Counted from the stretch's first letter, positions 43,798-53,925 are shown. The stretch: DNA of 64,000 bases from Halocatena pleomorpha (GCF_003862495.1 NZ_RRCH01000003.1:62001-126000); one strand, 5' to 3'. The notes: generated by a model from the letters alone, not told the origin. Translations and numbers: made by a program.

Positions 43798-43956
43798 CTA
43801 CAGCGCGTTGAGGACGATGATGAGAACGCCGAACAGAACACCGAACGCGACGACAGTGCGTGGGTCGATCCGGGGGGCGTTCCGATCATCGGAGTCGAAA
43901 TACCGGACCAAACCGGCACTCGACATCAGCCCGCCTGAACTTTGTCCTTTACTCAT
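43798..43956 (-). CDS. secG: Preprotein translocase Sec61-beta/SecG subunit
   Basis: 52-residue tail-anchored subunit of the SecYE-beta translocon. A Gly/Ser-rich cytoplasmic start ([20 protein letters not shown]) is followed by an [15 protein letters not shown] segment and one membrane helix running to the C-terminus, the classic archaeal Sec61-beta layout. It lies 39 bp upstream of pdxT on the same strand. Confidence 0.9.
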   Translation of the reverse strand: MSKGQSSGGLMSSAGLVRYFDSDDRNAPRIDPRTVVAFGVLFGVLIIVLNAL

Positions 43957-44057
43957 ACGAATACATTCGAACCATCGTTTGTAGGCGTTTCGGCGTGGGA
44001 CGGTACAGCAGGTAGTGAAAACCCTTATTCCGACGGCTTGGTTAGCTTTGGTGTACG

Positions 44058-44327
44058 ATGACCATCACGCTGAAGGACTTCTACGCGGACTGGTGTGGCC
44101 CGTGTAAGACCCAAGACCCGATCCTCGAAGAGCTACACGAAGACTGGGACGATCGGTTCGAGGTCGAAAAAGTGAACGTCGACGAACAGCAGGACATCGC
44201 CAACGAATACCAAGTGCGATCGTTGCCGACACTCATCATCGAAAACGAGGAAGGCGTCGTTGAACGCTTTGTCGGCGTCACGCAGCGCGACGACCTCGAA
44301 ACCGCACTGGAAAAGGCGGGAGCATAA
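44058..44327 (+). CDS. Thioredoxin-family protein
   Basis: 89-residue minimal thioredoxin with the CGPC redox site at residues 13-16 in [16 protein letters not shown], the cis-proline in RSLPTLII near 54-61 and a closing helix [12 protein letters not shown]. It could donate electrons to MsrB or other reductases. It is leaderless in layout and convergent with the HTH gene at 44357. Confidence 0.92.
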   Translation: MTITLKDFYADWCGPCKTQDPILEELHEDWDDRFEVEKVNVDEQQDIANEYQVRSLPTLIIENEEGVVERFVGVTQRDDLETALEKAGA

Positions 44328-44356
44328 CCCGTAGACGAGAAGAGCTGTAACGGATA

Positions 44357-44629
44357 TTAATCGTTGCAGACGGCTGCTTCCGTGTTTTCTGCGCCGATAT
44401 CATCGGTGATTTCATACAGGTTCTGACGAGCGTCAGCAAAGTAAACGTCTTCGTCAACTGCGTCGATTCCTTCGAGTCGTTCGAGTGCGTACCGCACCGT
44501 CCGCGCAGACAGCATCGATTCTTCAACGATCCCTTTCTGGGTCAACGGACCGTTGTACTCTAGGACTTTGTAGACGAGTTTCGCGCTCGGAGGGAGATCA
44601 ACAAGACCCTCTGTGGTCGTATCACTCAT
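44357..44629 (-). CDS. Small MarR/TrmB-like helix-turn-helix protein
   Basis: 90-residue DNA-binding protein that is almost entirely a winged helix: SAKLVYKVLEYNGPLTQKGI leads into SMLSARTVRYALERLEGI, the recognition region. Such stand-alone HTH proteins are abundant in haloarchaea; the target is unknown. The ATG at 44629 avoids a non-conserved 19-residue N-terminal extension. The upstream gap (44687-44844) is A/T-rich with no gene. Confidence 0.82.
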   Translation of the reverse strand: MSDTTTEGLVDLPPSAKLVYKVLEYNGPLTQKGIVEESMLSARTVRYALERLEGIDAVDEDVYFADARQNLYEITDDIGAENTEAAVCND

Positions 44630-44844
44630 TTTCTCGATACTCACACGTTCAGGGCGTATAAAGATTGAGGCGAATCGTGCTGACAAATCTTTAGTAGTAA
44701 TATAATTTATATTTCATTTTGTGAGGAAGTGCTGTTTGTGACTACAGAAGGCGAGGCGGAACGTAACACCGTTCTGACACCACCGATACGGAGCGGAGAG
44801 AGATAATCGAACGGTTTTTGCGGCCAGCCAGCCGACGTAGTGGC

Positions 44845-45162
44845 ATGGCAACCGACACGACTGATGCCCACAGCGACTATCTACGCGGGGTAACAGTCAC
44901 GGCGTTGTCCGCCGTTCTCGGGATCATCGCGGCCTACGGCTCACTCGTCGTCGCCGGTAACATGGCCCCAACAGAGGTCGCGACGAGTTCCACCGCGGTG
45001 TACGCGCTTGCGGCGGCCATCGCGGTGCAGTTCCCGGTGCTCAAGCTGAGTGGGCTCAAGGAGGAACTCTCTGGGAAGGACATCCTTTACGTTTCGTTCA
45101 TGACGTTTGCGTTCTGGTTCGTCAGCCTAACGATCCTTCTCACCGCGGGAGTGAGCGTCTGA
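44845..45162 (+). CDS. EMC6-like small membrane protein
   Basis: 105-residue protein with three hydrophobic segments (about 14-38, 50-63, 80-103), a polar DxxY-type start MATDTTDAHSDYLRGV and the KDILYVSFMTFAFWFVSL stretch. It matches the haloarchaeal EMC6-like family, related to a subunit of the eukaryotic ER membrane-insertion complex. Its stop overlaps the start of the rli gene by 1 bp (TGATG), indicating co-translation with a ribosome-recycling factor. Confidence 0.78.
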   Translation: MATDTTDAHSDYLRGVTVTALSAVLGIIAAYGSLVVAGNMAPTEVATSSTAVYALAAAIAVQFPVLKLSGLKEELSGKDILYVSFMTFAFWFVSLTILLTAGVSV

Positions 45163-46985
45163 TGGCCGACGACAGCATCGCCGTCGTGGACCTTGACCGA
45201 TGTCAACCTGACCGGTGTAACTACGAGTGTGCGAACTACTGCCCTCCAAACCGGACAGGAAAAGAGTGCATCACCAAACGCGGCGAGGAGACCGTTCAGG
45301 GAACGCCGGATCAAGTACGGATCTCCGAAGAGATCTGTCTCGGTGAATCGTGTGGGATCTGCGTCGCAAAATGTCCGTTCGATGCCATCGAGATCATCAA
45401 TCTCCCCCAAGAGCTGGACCAGACACCAATTCACCGCTACGGTGAGAACTCCTTCGCCCTCTACGGACTGCCCGTTCCACAGGAGGGATCGGTAACCGGG
45501 ATTCTCGGTCCCAATGGCATCGGAAAGACGACAGCGGTTCGGATTCTCGCTGACGAGATCACGCCGAATCTCGGTGAGTACGACGCTGCTCCTGACTGGG
45601 AAACCGTGATCGACGAGTATCGAGGCACCGAACTCCAGACCTACTTAGAGAAGTTACAAACCGGCAGCGTCACGGTCGCCCGAAAGCCCCAGTACGTCGA
45701 TAAGATCCCGAATCAGTTCGATGGCAACACCCGCGAGCTACTCACCGGGACGGATGAGCGGGGCGTCGTCGACGACCTTATCGAACGGCTGTCGATCGGT
45801 CCCGTCGTCGATCAGCCGATCGATACGCTTTCTGGCGGGGAGCTACAGCGCGTCGCGCTCGCGGCAACGCTGGCCCGTGACGCGGACTTTTATTTCCTCG
45901 ATGAAATCACACCGTACCTGGACATCGGACAACGGGTGACTGCAGCGCGACTCATCCGAGAACTCGCAGCTGAGGGCGATCGGTCGATGCTCGTGGTTGA
46001 GCACGATCTGGCGGTGCTCGATCTGCTCGCAGACACGATTCACGTCGCGTACGGTGAACCCGGTGCGTTCGGTGTCATCACCCCACCCAAGTCGACACGC
46101 CAAGGGATCAACGAGTATCTCTCGGGCTATCTGGAGTCTGAGAACATGCGCATCCGGCCCGAGGCGATCGAGTTCGAGCAACACGCGCCCCGAACGGCAT
46201 CGACGGGCGACATCCTCGTCGAATATCCGGATCTCGTCAAATCCTACGGAGAGAACGAGTTCTCGTTGACGGTCGAATCGGGCGTGATCCGGGAGAAGGA
46301 AGTGCTCGGTGCGGTCGGTCCCAACGGTATCGGCAAATCCACCTTCGCGAAGCTTCTCACCGGGGCGATCGAACCGACAGAGGGATCGGTCGACACCCAA
46401 CTCGACATCGCGTACAAACCACAGTACATCGAGATCGACGAACCGATGCGAGTTGATGCCTTCCTCTCTTCGATCACCGATCAGTTCGGTTCTTCCTACT
46501 GGGAAACCGAGATCGCTCAGCCGCTCCAACTCGAACGGATCATGGAACAGACGCTGACGGACCTGTCTGGCGGAGAACGCCAGCGGGTCGCTATCGCCGC
46601 GTGTCTGTCTGAAGACGCCGATCTCTACCTCTTAGACGAACCGTCCGCACACCTCGATGTCGAACAGCGCGTGCTCGCCACCCGCGCAATCCGTCGCTAC
46701 ACCGAAAGCCACGACGCCACCGCGCTGGTCATCGACCACGACACCTACATGATCGATCTCCTTGCGGATCGGCTGCTCGTCTTTGAGGGGTCGCCAGCGA
46801 CCAGCGGTCACGCCTCACCGCCCGTCGATATGCGGAACGGGATGAATCAGTTCCTCAGCGACCTCGAAATCACGTTCCGACGCGATCAGCGGACGACACG
46901 GCCGCGCATCAACAAACCCGACAGCCAACTCGACCGCGAACAGAAAGCTGCCGGCGAGTACTACTACGCCCCTCAAGAAGAGTGA
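45162..46985 (+). CDS. rli: Ribosome-recycling ATPase RLI/ABCE1
   Basis: 607-residue essential factor that splits ribosomal subunits after termination. The N-terminal Fe-S domain has the clusters CQPDRCNYECANYC near 13-26 and CLGESCGICVAKCPFDAI near 61-78. Two ABC domains follow: Walker A LGPNGIGKTTAV near 116-127 and VGPNGIGKSTFA near 385-396, signatures LSGGELQRVALAA near 223-235 and LSGGERQRVAIAA near 467-479, with a hinge between. Confidence 0.96.
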   Translation: MADDSIAVVDLDRCQPDRCNYECANYCPPNRTGKECITKRGEETVQGTPDQVRISEEICLGESCGICVAKCPFDAIEIINLPQELDQTPIHRYGENSFALYGLPVPQEGSVTGILGPNGIGKTTAVRILADEITPNLGEYDAAPDWETVIDEYRGTELQTYLEKLQTGSVTVARKPQYVDKIPNQFDGNTRELLTGTDERGVVDDLIERLSIGPVVDQPIDTLSGGELQRVALAATLARDADFYFLDEITPYLDIGQRVTAARLIRELAAEGDRSMLVVEHDLAVLDLLADTIHVAYGEPGAFGVITPPKSTRQGINEYLSGYLESENMRIRPEAIEFEQHAPRTASTGDILVEYPDLVKSYGENEFSLTVESGVIREKEVLGAVGPNGIGKSTFAKLLTGAIEPTEGSVDTQLDIAYKPQYIEIDEPMRVDAFLSSITDQFGSSYWETEIAQPLQLERIMEQTLTDLSGGERQRVAIAACLSEDADLYLLDEPSAHLDVEQRVLATRAIRRYTESHDATALVIDHDTYMIDLLADRLLVFEGSPATSGHASPPVDMRNGMNQFLSDLEITFRRDQRTTRPRINKPDSQLDREQKAAGEYYYAPQEE

Positions 46986-47029
46986 CTCACAGGCCGCGGC
47001 GAGAGGGATCGTGATCGAACGTCACTCGC

Positions 47030-47215
47030 TTATGTTCTTGACCGATGCCACACACCGATCACCACGATCGCCACCACCAGACTGATTGGGAGTGCGATGT
47101 GGAATTCTACCGGGTGCGGCAGTGGATCGTACAGAGAGACGACTCCGACGAGAAACGCGATCAACACGAGTGCGGCTCCACCCCGAACCGTGACATCCCT
47201 CCTCATGTCCATCAT
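47030..47215 (-). CDS. Small two-TM membrane protein
   Basis: 61-residue protein from MMDMRRDV, with two hydrophobic segments (about 11-26 and 38-54) joined by the polar loop DPLPHPVEFH. Function unknown. Other ATGs lie at 47260, 47212 and 47206; the choice is uncertain. The opposite-strand frame in this place is not a membrane protein and has no support. Confidence 0.5.
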   Translation of the reverse strand: MMDMRRDVTVRGGAALVLIAFLVGVVSLYDPLPHPVEFHIALPISLVVAIVVIGVWHRSRT

Positions 47216-47362
47216 ATCGACTATTATGTTGCGTGCGATACAAATCTTTCGCTTGTACACTATGATATATTATTGAGTCTATTAAGTGATACAATACCTA
47301 TGTCGGCAGCGGCCGATACCCACAGCGTTCCAGCGGCAGTGTGAGAAACGCGATGGCTCTGT

Positions 47363-47884
47363 TCAGTGAACAAATCTGCTGCAACTACCGCAGAGGAACT
47401 GTTCTTTTACGTCGACTTCCCGAACGGTCGGTGAAAAGTTCATCACACATCGTTTGTTGTCACAGTGTTCGAGTCCGAGTGTGTGTCCAATTTCGTGAAT
47501 CACTTCCTTTCTGATCCGGTCTGAAAACACTTCCCTGCCGGAGTTGGTGGCGAGTCCACCGTCGGTGGTCGTCTGGAGTCGGTACGTAGAGACGACGCTG
47601 CCGTTGCCATCGAGGTAGGCGAGACCGAAGACGTAGTTTCGGCGGCGATAAAAGAGATCTTTTGCGGTAAGCGCGATGTTTTTGCTACCGGAACCGATAC
47701 GACTGGCGAGTTCGATGAACTCCTCAGCACGGTACTGGTTTCGGTTTGAATCGTACGCGCCGTCGGGGATCGGCTGTTCGTCATGGACAGTGACATCACA
47801 CTCGTACACGGAACGGAGGCCAGAGGAAGCCTCACGTTTTACAGCCGCAGGAACATCACCGACCGGCACGATGTCAACATGCAT
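47363..47884 (-). CDS. amzA: Archaemetzincin family metalloprotease
   Basis: 173-residue zinc protease. The active site is EVIHEIGHTLGLEHC near 132-146 (HExxHxxGxxHC), followed by CVMNFSP near 151-157, with two closing cysteines in FLCGSC, all typical of archaemetzincins. Substrate unknown. A TATA-like element (TTTATA at 47907-47914, minus strand) lies about 25 bp before its ATG, which fits a leaderless transcript. Its start region overlaps the divergent UPF0146 gene's possible start. Confidence 0.92.
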   Translation of the reverse strand: MHVDIVPVGDVPAAVKREASSGLRSVYECDVTVHDEQPIPDGAYDSNRNQYRAEEFIELASRIGSGSKNIALTAKDLFYRRRNYVFGLAYLDGNGSVVSTYRLQTTTDGGLATNSGREVFSDRIRKEVIHEIGHTLGLEHCDNKRCVMNFSPTVREVDVKEQFLCGSCSRFVH

Positions 47885-47923
47885 AGAAAGGAATTAGAAC
47901 GGACCGGCTATAAATATCCCGAC

Positions 47924-48331
47924 GTGACGACATCCCGAACGCGCGAGGCGTTGGTCGACCGTCTCGCTAGTTACGAGACGGTCATCGAGATTGGCATCGG
48001 TGCTCGGACCGACGTTGCAACCGCACTCGCCAACCGCACAGAAGTCATCGCGGTCGATGTACAGGAGTGTTCAGTCCCACCGGGCGTTACGTTCGTTCGT
48101 GATGATATCACTGCGCCGCAGTCAGCGGTGTACACGAGAGGTGATGCGGTTTACGCGCTGAACTGTCCGCCGGAGTTGCAACGGCCGCTTTGGTCTATCG
48201 CTCGAAACGCAAACGCAGACTGTCTGTTTACGACGCTCGGGAACGATCCGGCACTGCCCAACGTCGAGTCCGAAACGCTGCCGGGTGAGACGCTGTTTCG
48301 GGTTCACACCGAGCGGGGTGAGCCGGTGTGA
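47924..48331 (+). CDS. UPF0146 family protein
   Basis: 135-residue protein of the archaeal UPF0146 family, a truncated Rossmann-like methyltransferase fold of unknown function. Recognisable: TVIEIGIGARTDVATALA and the VIAVDVQ strand. Two starts are possible: GTG 47924, which gives the family's normal N-terminus MTTSRTREALVDRL, or ATG 47879, which would overlap the archaemetzincin start on the palindrome ATGCAT. It overlaps the next gene by 4 bp. Confidence 0.82.
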   Translation: MTTSRTREALVDRLASYETVIEIGIGARTDVATALANRTEVIAVDVQECSVPPGVTFVRDDITAPQSAVYTRGDAVYALNCPPELQRPLWSIARNANADCLFTTLGNDPALPNVESETLPGETLFRVHTERGEPV

Positions 48332-49200
48332 AGGTCGATGCCGTCGTGCTCGACATCGATGGCGTGCTCGTCGATGTTGCCGACTCCTATCGGCGGGCCA
48401 TCGTGGAATCTGTATTGTGTGTGTATGGGGACACGATTCCGAAACGTGATGTCCAACTGTTCAAGAACGCTGGCGGGTTCAACAACGATTGGGAACTCAC
48501 ACACGCGACAGCGTTGTACATTCTTGCGCGCAACGAAGGATTGGCCTACGATCTCGCGTCGTTCACTGACGCAATCGAGGCGAGCGGCGGGGGACTCGCC
48601 GGCGCACGGACGGTCATCGCCAACGCGGTCGATCCTGACGTCCGAGAACGGATTTACGCGGAGTGGGATCGCGAGCGCCTCACCACCGTGTTCCAGCAGC
48701 TGTATCTCGGGAATGAGCTGTACCGGAAGCTCCACGACCGTGAGCCGGACTTGGACGCCGATGGGTTCATTCACGACGAACCGGTGCTCGTCACGCCAGA
48801 CACCGTCGCGTGGCTGGCCGATCAACCGCTCGGGATCGTTACTGGACGGCCCGCAGCCGAGGCCGCGATCGCGCTTGATCGAACCGGGATCGATGTGTTA
48901 GACGAGCGGCTGTTCACGATGGACAGCGATACACCCGGAAAGCCGGCACCAGACGCACTGATCAGTCTCACAGAACGATTCGACGGCGAAGCGAACCGAG
49001 TTGCGTTCGCGGGCGACACGCTTGACGACATCAAAACGGTTCACAACGCCGCTGACGCCGACCCAGAACGCGAATACTACGCTATCGGGGTCCAATCCGG
49101 TGGGCTGTCGGGAGAGCGTGGGCGGCAGGCGTTCGAAAACGCGGGAGCCGACGAGATCATCGAAACCGTCAACGAACTCCCAACGATACTGGGCAGTTGA
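48328..49200 (+). CDS. HAD-superfamily hydrolase, TIGR01548-like
   Basis: 290-residue HAD phosphatase of the haloarchaeal TIGR01548 type. Motif I is VLDIDGVLVDVADSY near 7-21, with both aspartates; TGRPAAEA near 172 is motif II; KPAPDAL near 210 carries the lysine; FAGDTLDDIKTVHNA near 228 is motif IV. Substrate unknown. It starts at GTG 48328, overlapping the UPF0146 stop (GTGA), so the two are translated together. Confidence 0.86.
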   Translation: MKVDAVVLDIDGVLVDVADSYRRAIVESVLCVYGDTIPKRDVQLFKNAGGFNNDWELTHATALYILARNEGLAYDLASFTDAIEASGGGLAGARTVIANAVDPDVRERIYAEWDRERLTTVFQQLYLGNELYRKLHDREPDLDADGFIHDEPVLVTPDTVAWLADQPLGIVTGRPAAEAAIALDRTGIDVLDERLFTMDSDTPGKPAPDALISLTERFDGEANRVAFAGDTLDDIKTVHNAADADPEREYYAIGVQSGGLSGERGRQAFENAGADEIIETVNELPTILGS

Positions 49201-49249
49201 TCACCAGCTGTAGCCGTCGTAACCGGAATATCAGACGATAACTCGGTGA

Positions 49250-51145
49250 TTACGTCGAGGATTCGTCTTCGACATCGTCGAAGTCGGCGTCGACGTACTC
49301 CTGATCGTCGCCAGCACCTGCAGCACCAGCACCTGCAGCACCAGCGCCAGCTGCACCTGCTCCGGGACCGGCACCGCCGGGACCTGCGGCGGCATCACCG
49401 GCCTGTTGCTGGTACATGTGTTTGCCGATTTCCTGTAGCTCTTCGGAGAGTTCTTCCGTCGCGTCGGTGAGTTCGTCGGTCGTGGTGTCCTCGTCCGAAA
49501 GCGTTTCTTCGAGCGATTCCTTCGCGTCCTCGATATCCTCACGGATATCGTCGGTAATCTCGTCTTCGTTCTCTTCGAGGAGCGTCTCAGCCTGTTGGAC
49601 GGTCGATTCTGCGGTGTTGCGCGCTTCGACCCGCTCGCGGCGTTTTTGATCCTCCTCGGCGTGGGCCTCGGCGTCCTCTTTCATCTGCTCGATCTCCTCA
49701 TCGGAGAGCCCAGTGCCGCCTTCGATGGTGATCGATTCGGCGTTGCCACCTTGTTCCTCCTCGGCTTCGACGTTGACGATGCCGTTCTCGTCGATGTTGA
49801 ACGTCACTTCGATCTGTGGCGTGCCGGCGGGCGCGGGTGGGATGCCGTCGAGTTGGAACGCACCCAGAAGCTCGTTTTCGCTTGCGACTTCCCGCTCGCC
49901 CTGGAAGACGCGTACCTGAACGCTCTGTTGGTTGTCCGCGGCCGTGGTGAAGATCTTCGACTCTTTGGTCGGAATAGTGGTGTTCTTCTCGATGAGCCGC
50001 TCGAACAGGCCGCCTTTGACCTCGATGCCGAGCGAGAGCGGCGTCACGTCGAGCAACACGATGTCGTCGACTTCGCCGCCGAGAACGCCACCCTGAATGG
50101 CCGCTCCGAGCGCGACGGCCTCGTCAGGATTGACGTTTTTCTTCGGCTCTTGTCCGGTGAGCTTCTCGACCTGCTCTTGGATCATCGGCATCCGGGTCGA
50201 TCCCCCAACGAGGATCACGTCGTCGATGTCGTTTTTGGAGTAGCCGGCGTCGGCCAGCGCCTGCTCCGTCGGTTCGATCGTCCGCTTGACAAGATCTTCG
50301 GTGAGTGCCTCGAATTTCGCCCGCGTGAGTTTCGTTTCGAGCGTGAGCGGTCCCGAGTCAGTCGTTGCGATGAACGGGAGGTTGATGCTCGTTTCCTTAC
50401 GACTCGAAAGTTCGATCTTTGCGTCTTCTGCGGCGTCTTTCAGGCGCTGGAGCGCTTGGCGCTCCTCGCGGAGATCAATGCCGTGTTCCTCCTCGAAGTC
50501 GTCGGCCAGCGAGTCAATGATCGCTTGGTCCCAGTCGTCACCACCCAACTCATTGTCACCGTTGGTGGCAACGACCTCATACACACCGCCGCCGAGATCG
50601 AGAAGAGAAACGTCGAACGTCCCACCGCCAAGATCGAACACGAGCACGGTCTGGTCAGTGTCGTCGTCGAGCCCGTACGCCATCGACGCGGCTGTCGGCT
50701 CGTTGACGATACGCTCAACGTCGAAACCAGCGATCTCACCGGCGTCTTTTGTGGCCTGTCGCTGGCTGTCTGAGAAGTACGCGGGCACCGTGATCACGGC
50801 CCGTTCGATCTCCTCACCGAGGTACTCCTCGGCGTCGCGTTTGATCTTCTGGAGGATCATCGCGGAGATCTGCTCGGGCGTGTACTCCTCGCCGTCGATG
50901 TCGACCGTGTACCCGTCCTCACCGATGTGTCGTTTGATCGATTCGATCGTTCGCTTGGGGTTCTGGACAGCCTGATTTTTCGCCGGGCCACCAATGAGCC
51001 GTTCCTCGTCGGTGAACGCGACGACTGAGGGCGTCGTCCGGTCGCCTTCGGCGTTGACGATCAGTTCAGGATCGCCCCCTTCCATCACCGCAAACGCACT
51101 GTTTGTCGTCCCGAGATCGATACCAAGAATCTTGTTACTCGCCAT
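49250..51145 (-). CDS. dnaK: Chaperone DnaK (Hsp70)
   Basis: 631-residue canonical Hsp70. The nucleotide-binding domain has [18 protein letters not shown] near 6-23, [21 protein letters not shown] and [13 protein letters not shown] near 310; the substrate-binding domain has [18 protein letters not shown], followed by a complete helical lid and a Gly/Ala/Pro-rich tail. The ATG at 51145 gives [12 protein letters not shown]; the longer frame is not conserved. dnaJ and grpE are not beside it. The divergent Hsp70 at 11236-12870 is a separate paralogue. Confidence 0.97.
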   Translation of the reverse strand: MASNKILGIDLGTTNSAFAVMEGGDPELIVNAEGDRTTPSVVAFTDEERLIGGPAKNQAVQNPKRTIESIKRHIGEDGYTVDIDGEEYTPEQISAMILQKIKRDAEEYLGEEIERAVITVPAYFSDSQRQATKDAGEIAGFDVERIVNEPTAASMAYGLDDDTDQTVLVFDLGGGTFDVSLLDLGGGVYEVVATNGDNELGGDDWDQAIIDSLADDFEEEHGIDLREERQALQRLKDAAEDAKIELSSRKETSINLPFIATTDSGPLTLETKLTRAKFEALTEDLVKRTIEPTEQALADAGYSKNDIDDVILVGGSTRMPMIQEQVEKLTGQEPKKNVNPDEAVALGAAIQGGVLGGEVDDIVLLDVTPLSLGIEVKGGLFERLIEKNTTIPTKESKIFTTAADNQQSVQVRVFQGEREVASENELLGAFQLDGIPPAPAGTPQIEVTFNIDENGIVNVEAEEEQGGNAESITIEGGTGLSDEEIEQMKEDAEAHAEEDQKRRERVEARNTAESTVQQAETLLEENEDEITDDIREDIEDAKESLEETLSDEDTTTDELTDATEELSEELQEIGKHMYQQQAGDAAAGPGGAGPGAGAAGAGAAGAGAAGAGDDQEYVDADFDDVEDESST

Positions 51146-51303
51146 GTTACTCGTCCCTATTGCTGTCGTACCGTTAAACCTTGCTGAACACAGCGTCTCA
51201 CACAGCGGTTCTATGCGGTTGTGGATGTGATGTTTCGGAAACAAACGATGCGTTTCCTAAAAGACGAGAAAGCCTTTACTGTCGAATGGACTAGGATGGA
51301 GCA

Positions 51304-52680
51304 ATGGTACTCGACAATCTCGGTAGCTCGCTCCGCGGGACGCTTTCTACGCTTCAAGGCAAGTCCCGACTGAGCGAGGAAGACGTAGCGGAAGTCGTAA
51401 AAGAGATCCAACGCTCGCTGTTGCAGGCCGACGTTGATGTCAGTTTGGTAATGGAACTCTCCGATTCGATCGAGCAGCGTGCGCTCGATGAGGACCCTCC
51501 AGCAGGGACGAGCGCTCGGGATCACGTGCTCCGGATCGTATACGAGGAGATGGTGTCACTCATCGGGGAGAGTACTGAGATTCCCCTTGAATCACAAACC
51601 ATCCTCCTTGCCGGGCTTCAAGGGTCGGGGAAAACGACATCGGCGGCGAAGATGGCGTGGTGGTTCTCGAAGAAGGGGCTTCGTCCTGCAGTGATCCAAA
51701 CCGATACGTTCCGACCCGGAGCGTACGATCAGGCAAAGCAGATGTGTGAACGCGCGGAAGTCGAGTTCTACGGCGATCCCGACGCCGACGATCCCGTCCA
51801 AATCGCCCGCGATGGATTGGCGGCGACAGACGACTGCGATGTCCACATCGTGGATACGGCGGGCCGACACGCGCTCGAAGCGGAGTTGATCGACGAAATC
51901 GAAGAGATCGACAGACTCGTCGATCCGGACATCAGTCTGCTGGTGCTTGACGCGGCGATCGGGCAAGGAGCCAGCGATCAAGCCAAGGAGTTCGAACGAG
52001 CCATCGGTATCGACGGCGTCGCCATCACCAAACTCGACGGAACAGCCAAAGGTGGCGGTGCGCTCGCGGCCGTGAACGAGACCGATTCGACGATCGCCTT
52101 CCTCGGAACTGGTGAGACGGTGCAGGATGTCGAACGGTTCGAGCCGAGCGGGTTCATCTCACGGCTGCTGGGCATGGGTGATCTCAAACAGCTCTCCGAG
52201 CGCGTCGAGCGCGCGATGGAGGAAACCCAAGCCCAAGAGGAAGACTGGGAGCCTGAAGACCTCATGAAGGGCCAGTTCACCCTCAACGACATGCGAAAGC
52301 AGATGCAGGCGATGAACCGGATGGGACCGCTCGACCAAGTGATCGACATGATTCCGGGATTCGGCGGCAACATCCGCGATCAGCTCCCTGACGACGCGAT
52401 GGACATCACACAGGATCGGCTTCGGGATTTCGATGTCATCATGGATTCGATGACCGACGAGGAACTCGAACAGCCCCGCTCGGTCGGTGCGGACCGCGTC
52501 AGACGCATCGCACGCGGCTCTGGACAGTCCCAAGAGCGCGTCCGGGAACTGCTTGAACAACACCGGATGATGGAACAGATGCTCAAACAGTTCCAAGGGA
52601 TGGGCGATAGCGATATGCAACGAATGATGAAAAAGATGGACAACAAAGGCGGCGGACTCGGTGGGATGGGTCCGTTCTGA
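51304..52680 (+). CDS. srp54: Signal recognition particle protein Srp54
   Basis: 458-residue SRP GTPase that binds signal sequences and 7S RNA. The N domain precedes the G domain: [19 protein letters not shown] near 101-119, DTAGRHALE near 185-193, [15 protein letters not shown] near 240-254. The Met-rich M domain runs from about 300 to the Gly-rich end. The 7S RNA gene is not in the window. Divergent from dnaK, about 158 bp apart. Confidence 0.96.
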   Translation: MVLDNLGSSLRGTLSTLQGKSRLSEEDVAEVVKEIQRSLLQADVDVSLVMELSDSIEQRALDEDPPAGTSARDHVLRIVYEEMVSLIGESTEIPLESQTILLAGLQGSGKTTSAAKMAWWFSKKGLRPAVIQTDTFRPGAYDQAKQMCERAEVEFYGDPDADDPVQIARDGLAATDDCDVHIVDTAGRHALEAELIDEIEEIDRLVDPDISLLVLDAAIGQGASDQAKEFERAIGIDGVAITKLDGTAKGGGALAAVNETDSTIAFLGTGETVQDVERFEPSGFISRLLGMGDLKQLSERVERAMEETQAQEEDWEPEDLMKGQFTLNDMRKQMQAMNRMGPLDQVIDMIPGFGGNIRDQLPDDAMDITQDRLRDFDVIMDSMTDEELEQPRSVGADRVRRIARGSGQSQERVRELLEQHRMMEQMLKQFQGMGDSDMQRMMKKMDNKGGGLGGMGPF

Positions 52681-52754
52681 ACGCTGTGACGGTCGCCGCG
52701 GACCGGAATCACACCACACAGATATCTAATTTCTAATATAGAACAGTAGCGAAG

Positions 52755-52785
52755 GATATTAGTCTAGAGAACGATAGCACGAACC
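52755..52785 (+). promoter_or_regulatory. Promoter of the CTAG methylase with an internal CTAG
   Basis: A TATA-like GATATTA at 52755-52761 is 25-31 bp before the methylase ATG, fitting a leaderless transcript. CTAG at 52764-52767 lies between this element and the start. If the methylase modifies CTAG, its own promoter carries a target site. The TATA call is by pattern only. Confidence 0.4.
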
Positions 52786-53925
52786 ATGAAAACGTCACAC
52801 CAGGTTCAGATCACGGACGCACGAGAGATGTCACTCGATGACAACTCGGTTGAGTTGGTGGTAACGTCGCCGCCGTATCCGATGATCGAGATGTGGGACG
52901 AACTGTTTTCGGAGCTGTCTCCGGACATACGCGGGGCACTCGCAGAGGACAACGGCACGACGGCGTTCGAACTGATGCACGAGGAACTCGACGCGGTGTG
53001 GGAGGAACTCAGCCGCGTTCTCGTCGATGGGGGCATCGCGTGCATCAACGTGGGCGACGCAACTCGGAAAGTCGGAGAGGGGTTCCGCGTTTATCAGAAC
53101 CACGTCCGGATCAGCGAAGCGATGAAAGAGCACGGATTCGAACCGCTGCCGGACGTGCTCTGGCGTAAGCCGACGAATTCGGGGACGAAGTTCATGGGCA
53201 GCGGCATGGTTCCACCGAACGCGTACGTCACTCTCGAACACGAGTACATCCTCGTGTTCCGAAACGGAACCCAACGGCGTCGTTTCGCGGTCGGATCGGA
53301 CCACCGTTATCAGTCAGCGTACTTCTGGGAGGAACGCAATCAGTGGTTTACGGACGTATGGACCGACATCACCGGCACAGCCCAGCTCCTCGAACCGGAA
53401 CAGGAGCAGGCGACGGAAACCGAACTGCAGGACGTTCGAGACCGATCCGGGGCGTTTCCGCTCGACATCCCCTATCGACTGATCAACATGTATTCTGTCT
53501 ACAACGACACTGTTCTCGATCCGTTTTGGGGCATCGGAACGTCGACCCTCGCCGCAATGGTCGCGGGTCGCAACTCGATCGGCTACGAGATTGAACCCGC
53601 GTTCGCTGATATCTTCGAGCAACGGATCACGGATCTTGACGCGCTGTCGGCGGAGATCATCGAGAACCGTCTCGACGATCACCGGGCGTTTATCGAACAG
53701 CGCCTCTCTGAGGAGGATGAGGGGTATGAGGCGACCCACTACGATTTCGATGTAATGACGAAACAAGAAACGGACGTTCAGTTTTATTCGGCCTCAGACG
53801 TGACCAGTGCTTCGATCGACACCGGGACCGAGTACGTGGTGTCACACGATCCGGTCGCTACCTCTCAGCCAGGCATCATCGACAGCCTCGAACAGGCAAA
53901 GATCGATTCATTATCCGATTTGTGA
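52786..53925 (+). CDS. zim: Orphan DNA methyltransferase, Zim (CTAG) type
   Basis: 379-residue beta-class DNA methyltransferase: motif IV TSPPYPMIEMWD comes first (residues 27-38), a target-recognition region follows, and motif I, TVLDPFWGIGTSTLA, comes late (near 242-256). SPPY fits N4-cytosine methylation. The sequence resembles the haloarchaeal CTAG methylase Zim, an orphan enzyme without a restriction partner; no nuclease gene is adjacent here either. The C-terminal 100 residues are less conserved. Confidence 0.82.
   Translation: MKTSHQVQITDAREMSLDDNSVELVVTSPPYPMIEMWDELFSELSPDIRGALAEDNGTTAFELMHEELDAVWEELSRVLVDGGIACINVGDATRKVGEGFRVYQNHVRISEAMKEHGFEPLPDVLWRKPTNSGTKFMGSGMVPPNAYVTLEHEYILVFRNGTQRRRFAVGSDHRYQSAYFWEERNQWFTDVWTDITGTAQLLEPEQEQATETELQDVRDRSGAFPLDIPYRLINMYSVYNDTVLDPFWGIGTSTLAAMVAGRNSIGYEIEPAFADIFEQRITDLDALSAEIIENRLDDHRAFIEQRLSEEDEGYEATHYDFDVMTKQETDVQFYSASDVTSASIDTGTEYVVSHDPVATSQPGIIDSLEQAKIDSLSDL

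Noticed and set aside
49316-49375. Short tandem GCACCAGCACCTGCA-type repeat
   Set aside because: It encodes the Gly/Ala-rich tail of DnaK; it is coding repetition, not CRISPR or a mobile repeat.
49595-50773. 392-codon open frame on the plus strand
   Set aside because: It is antisense to dnaK, whose coding is unmistakable. The translated product is low-complexity Leu/Asp/Arg-rich, a known effect of GC-rich codon bias.
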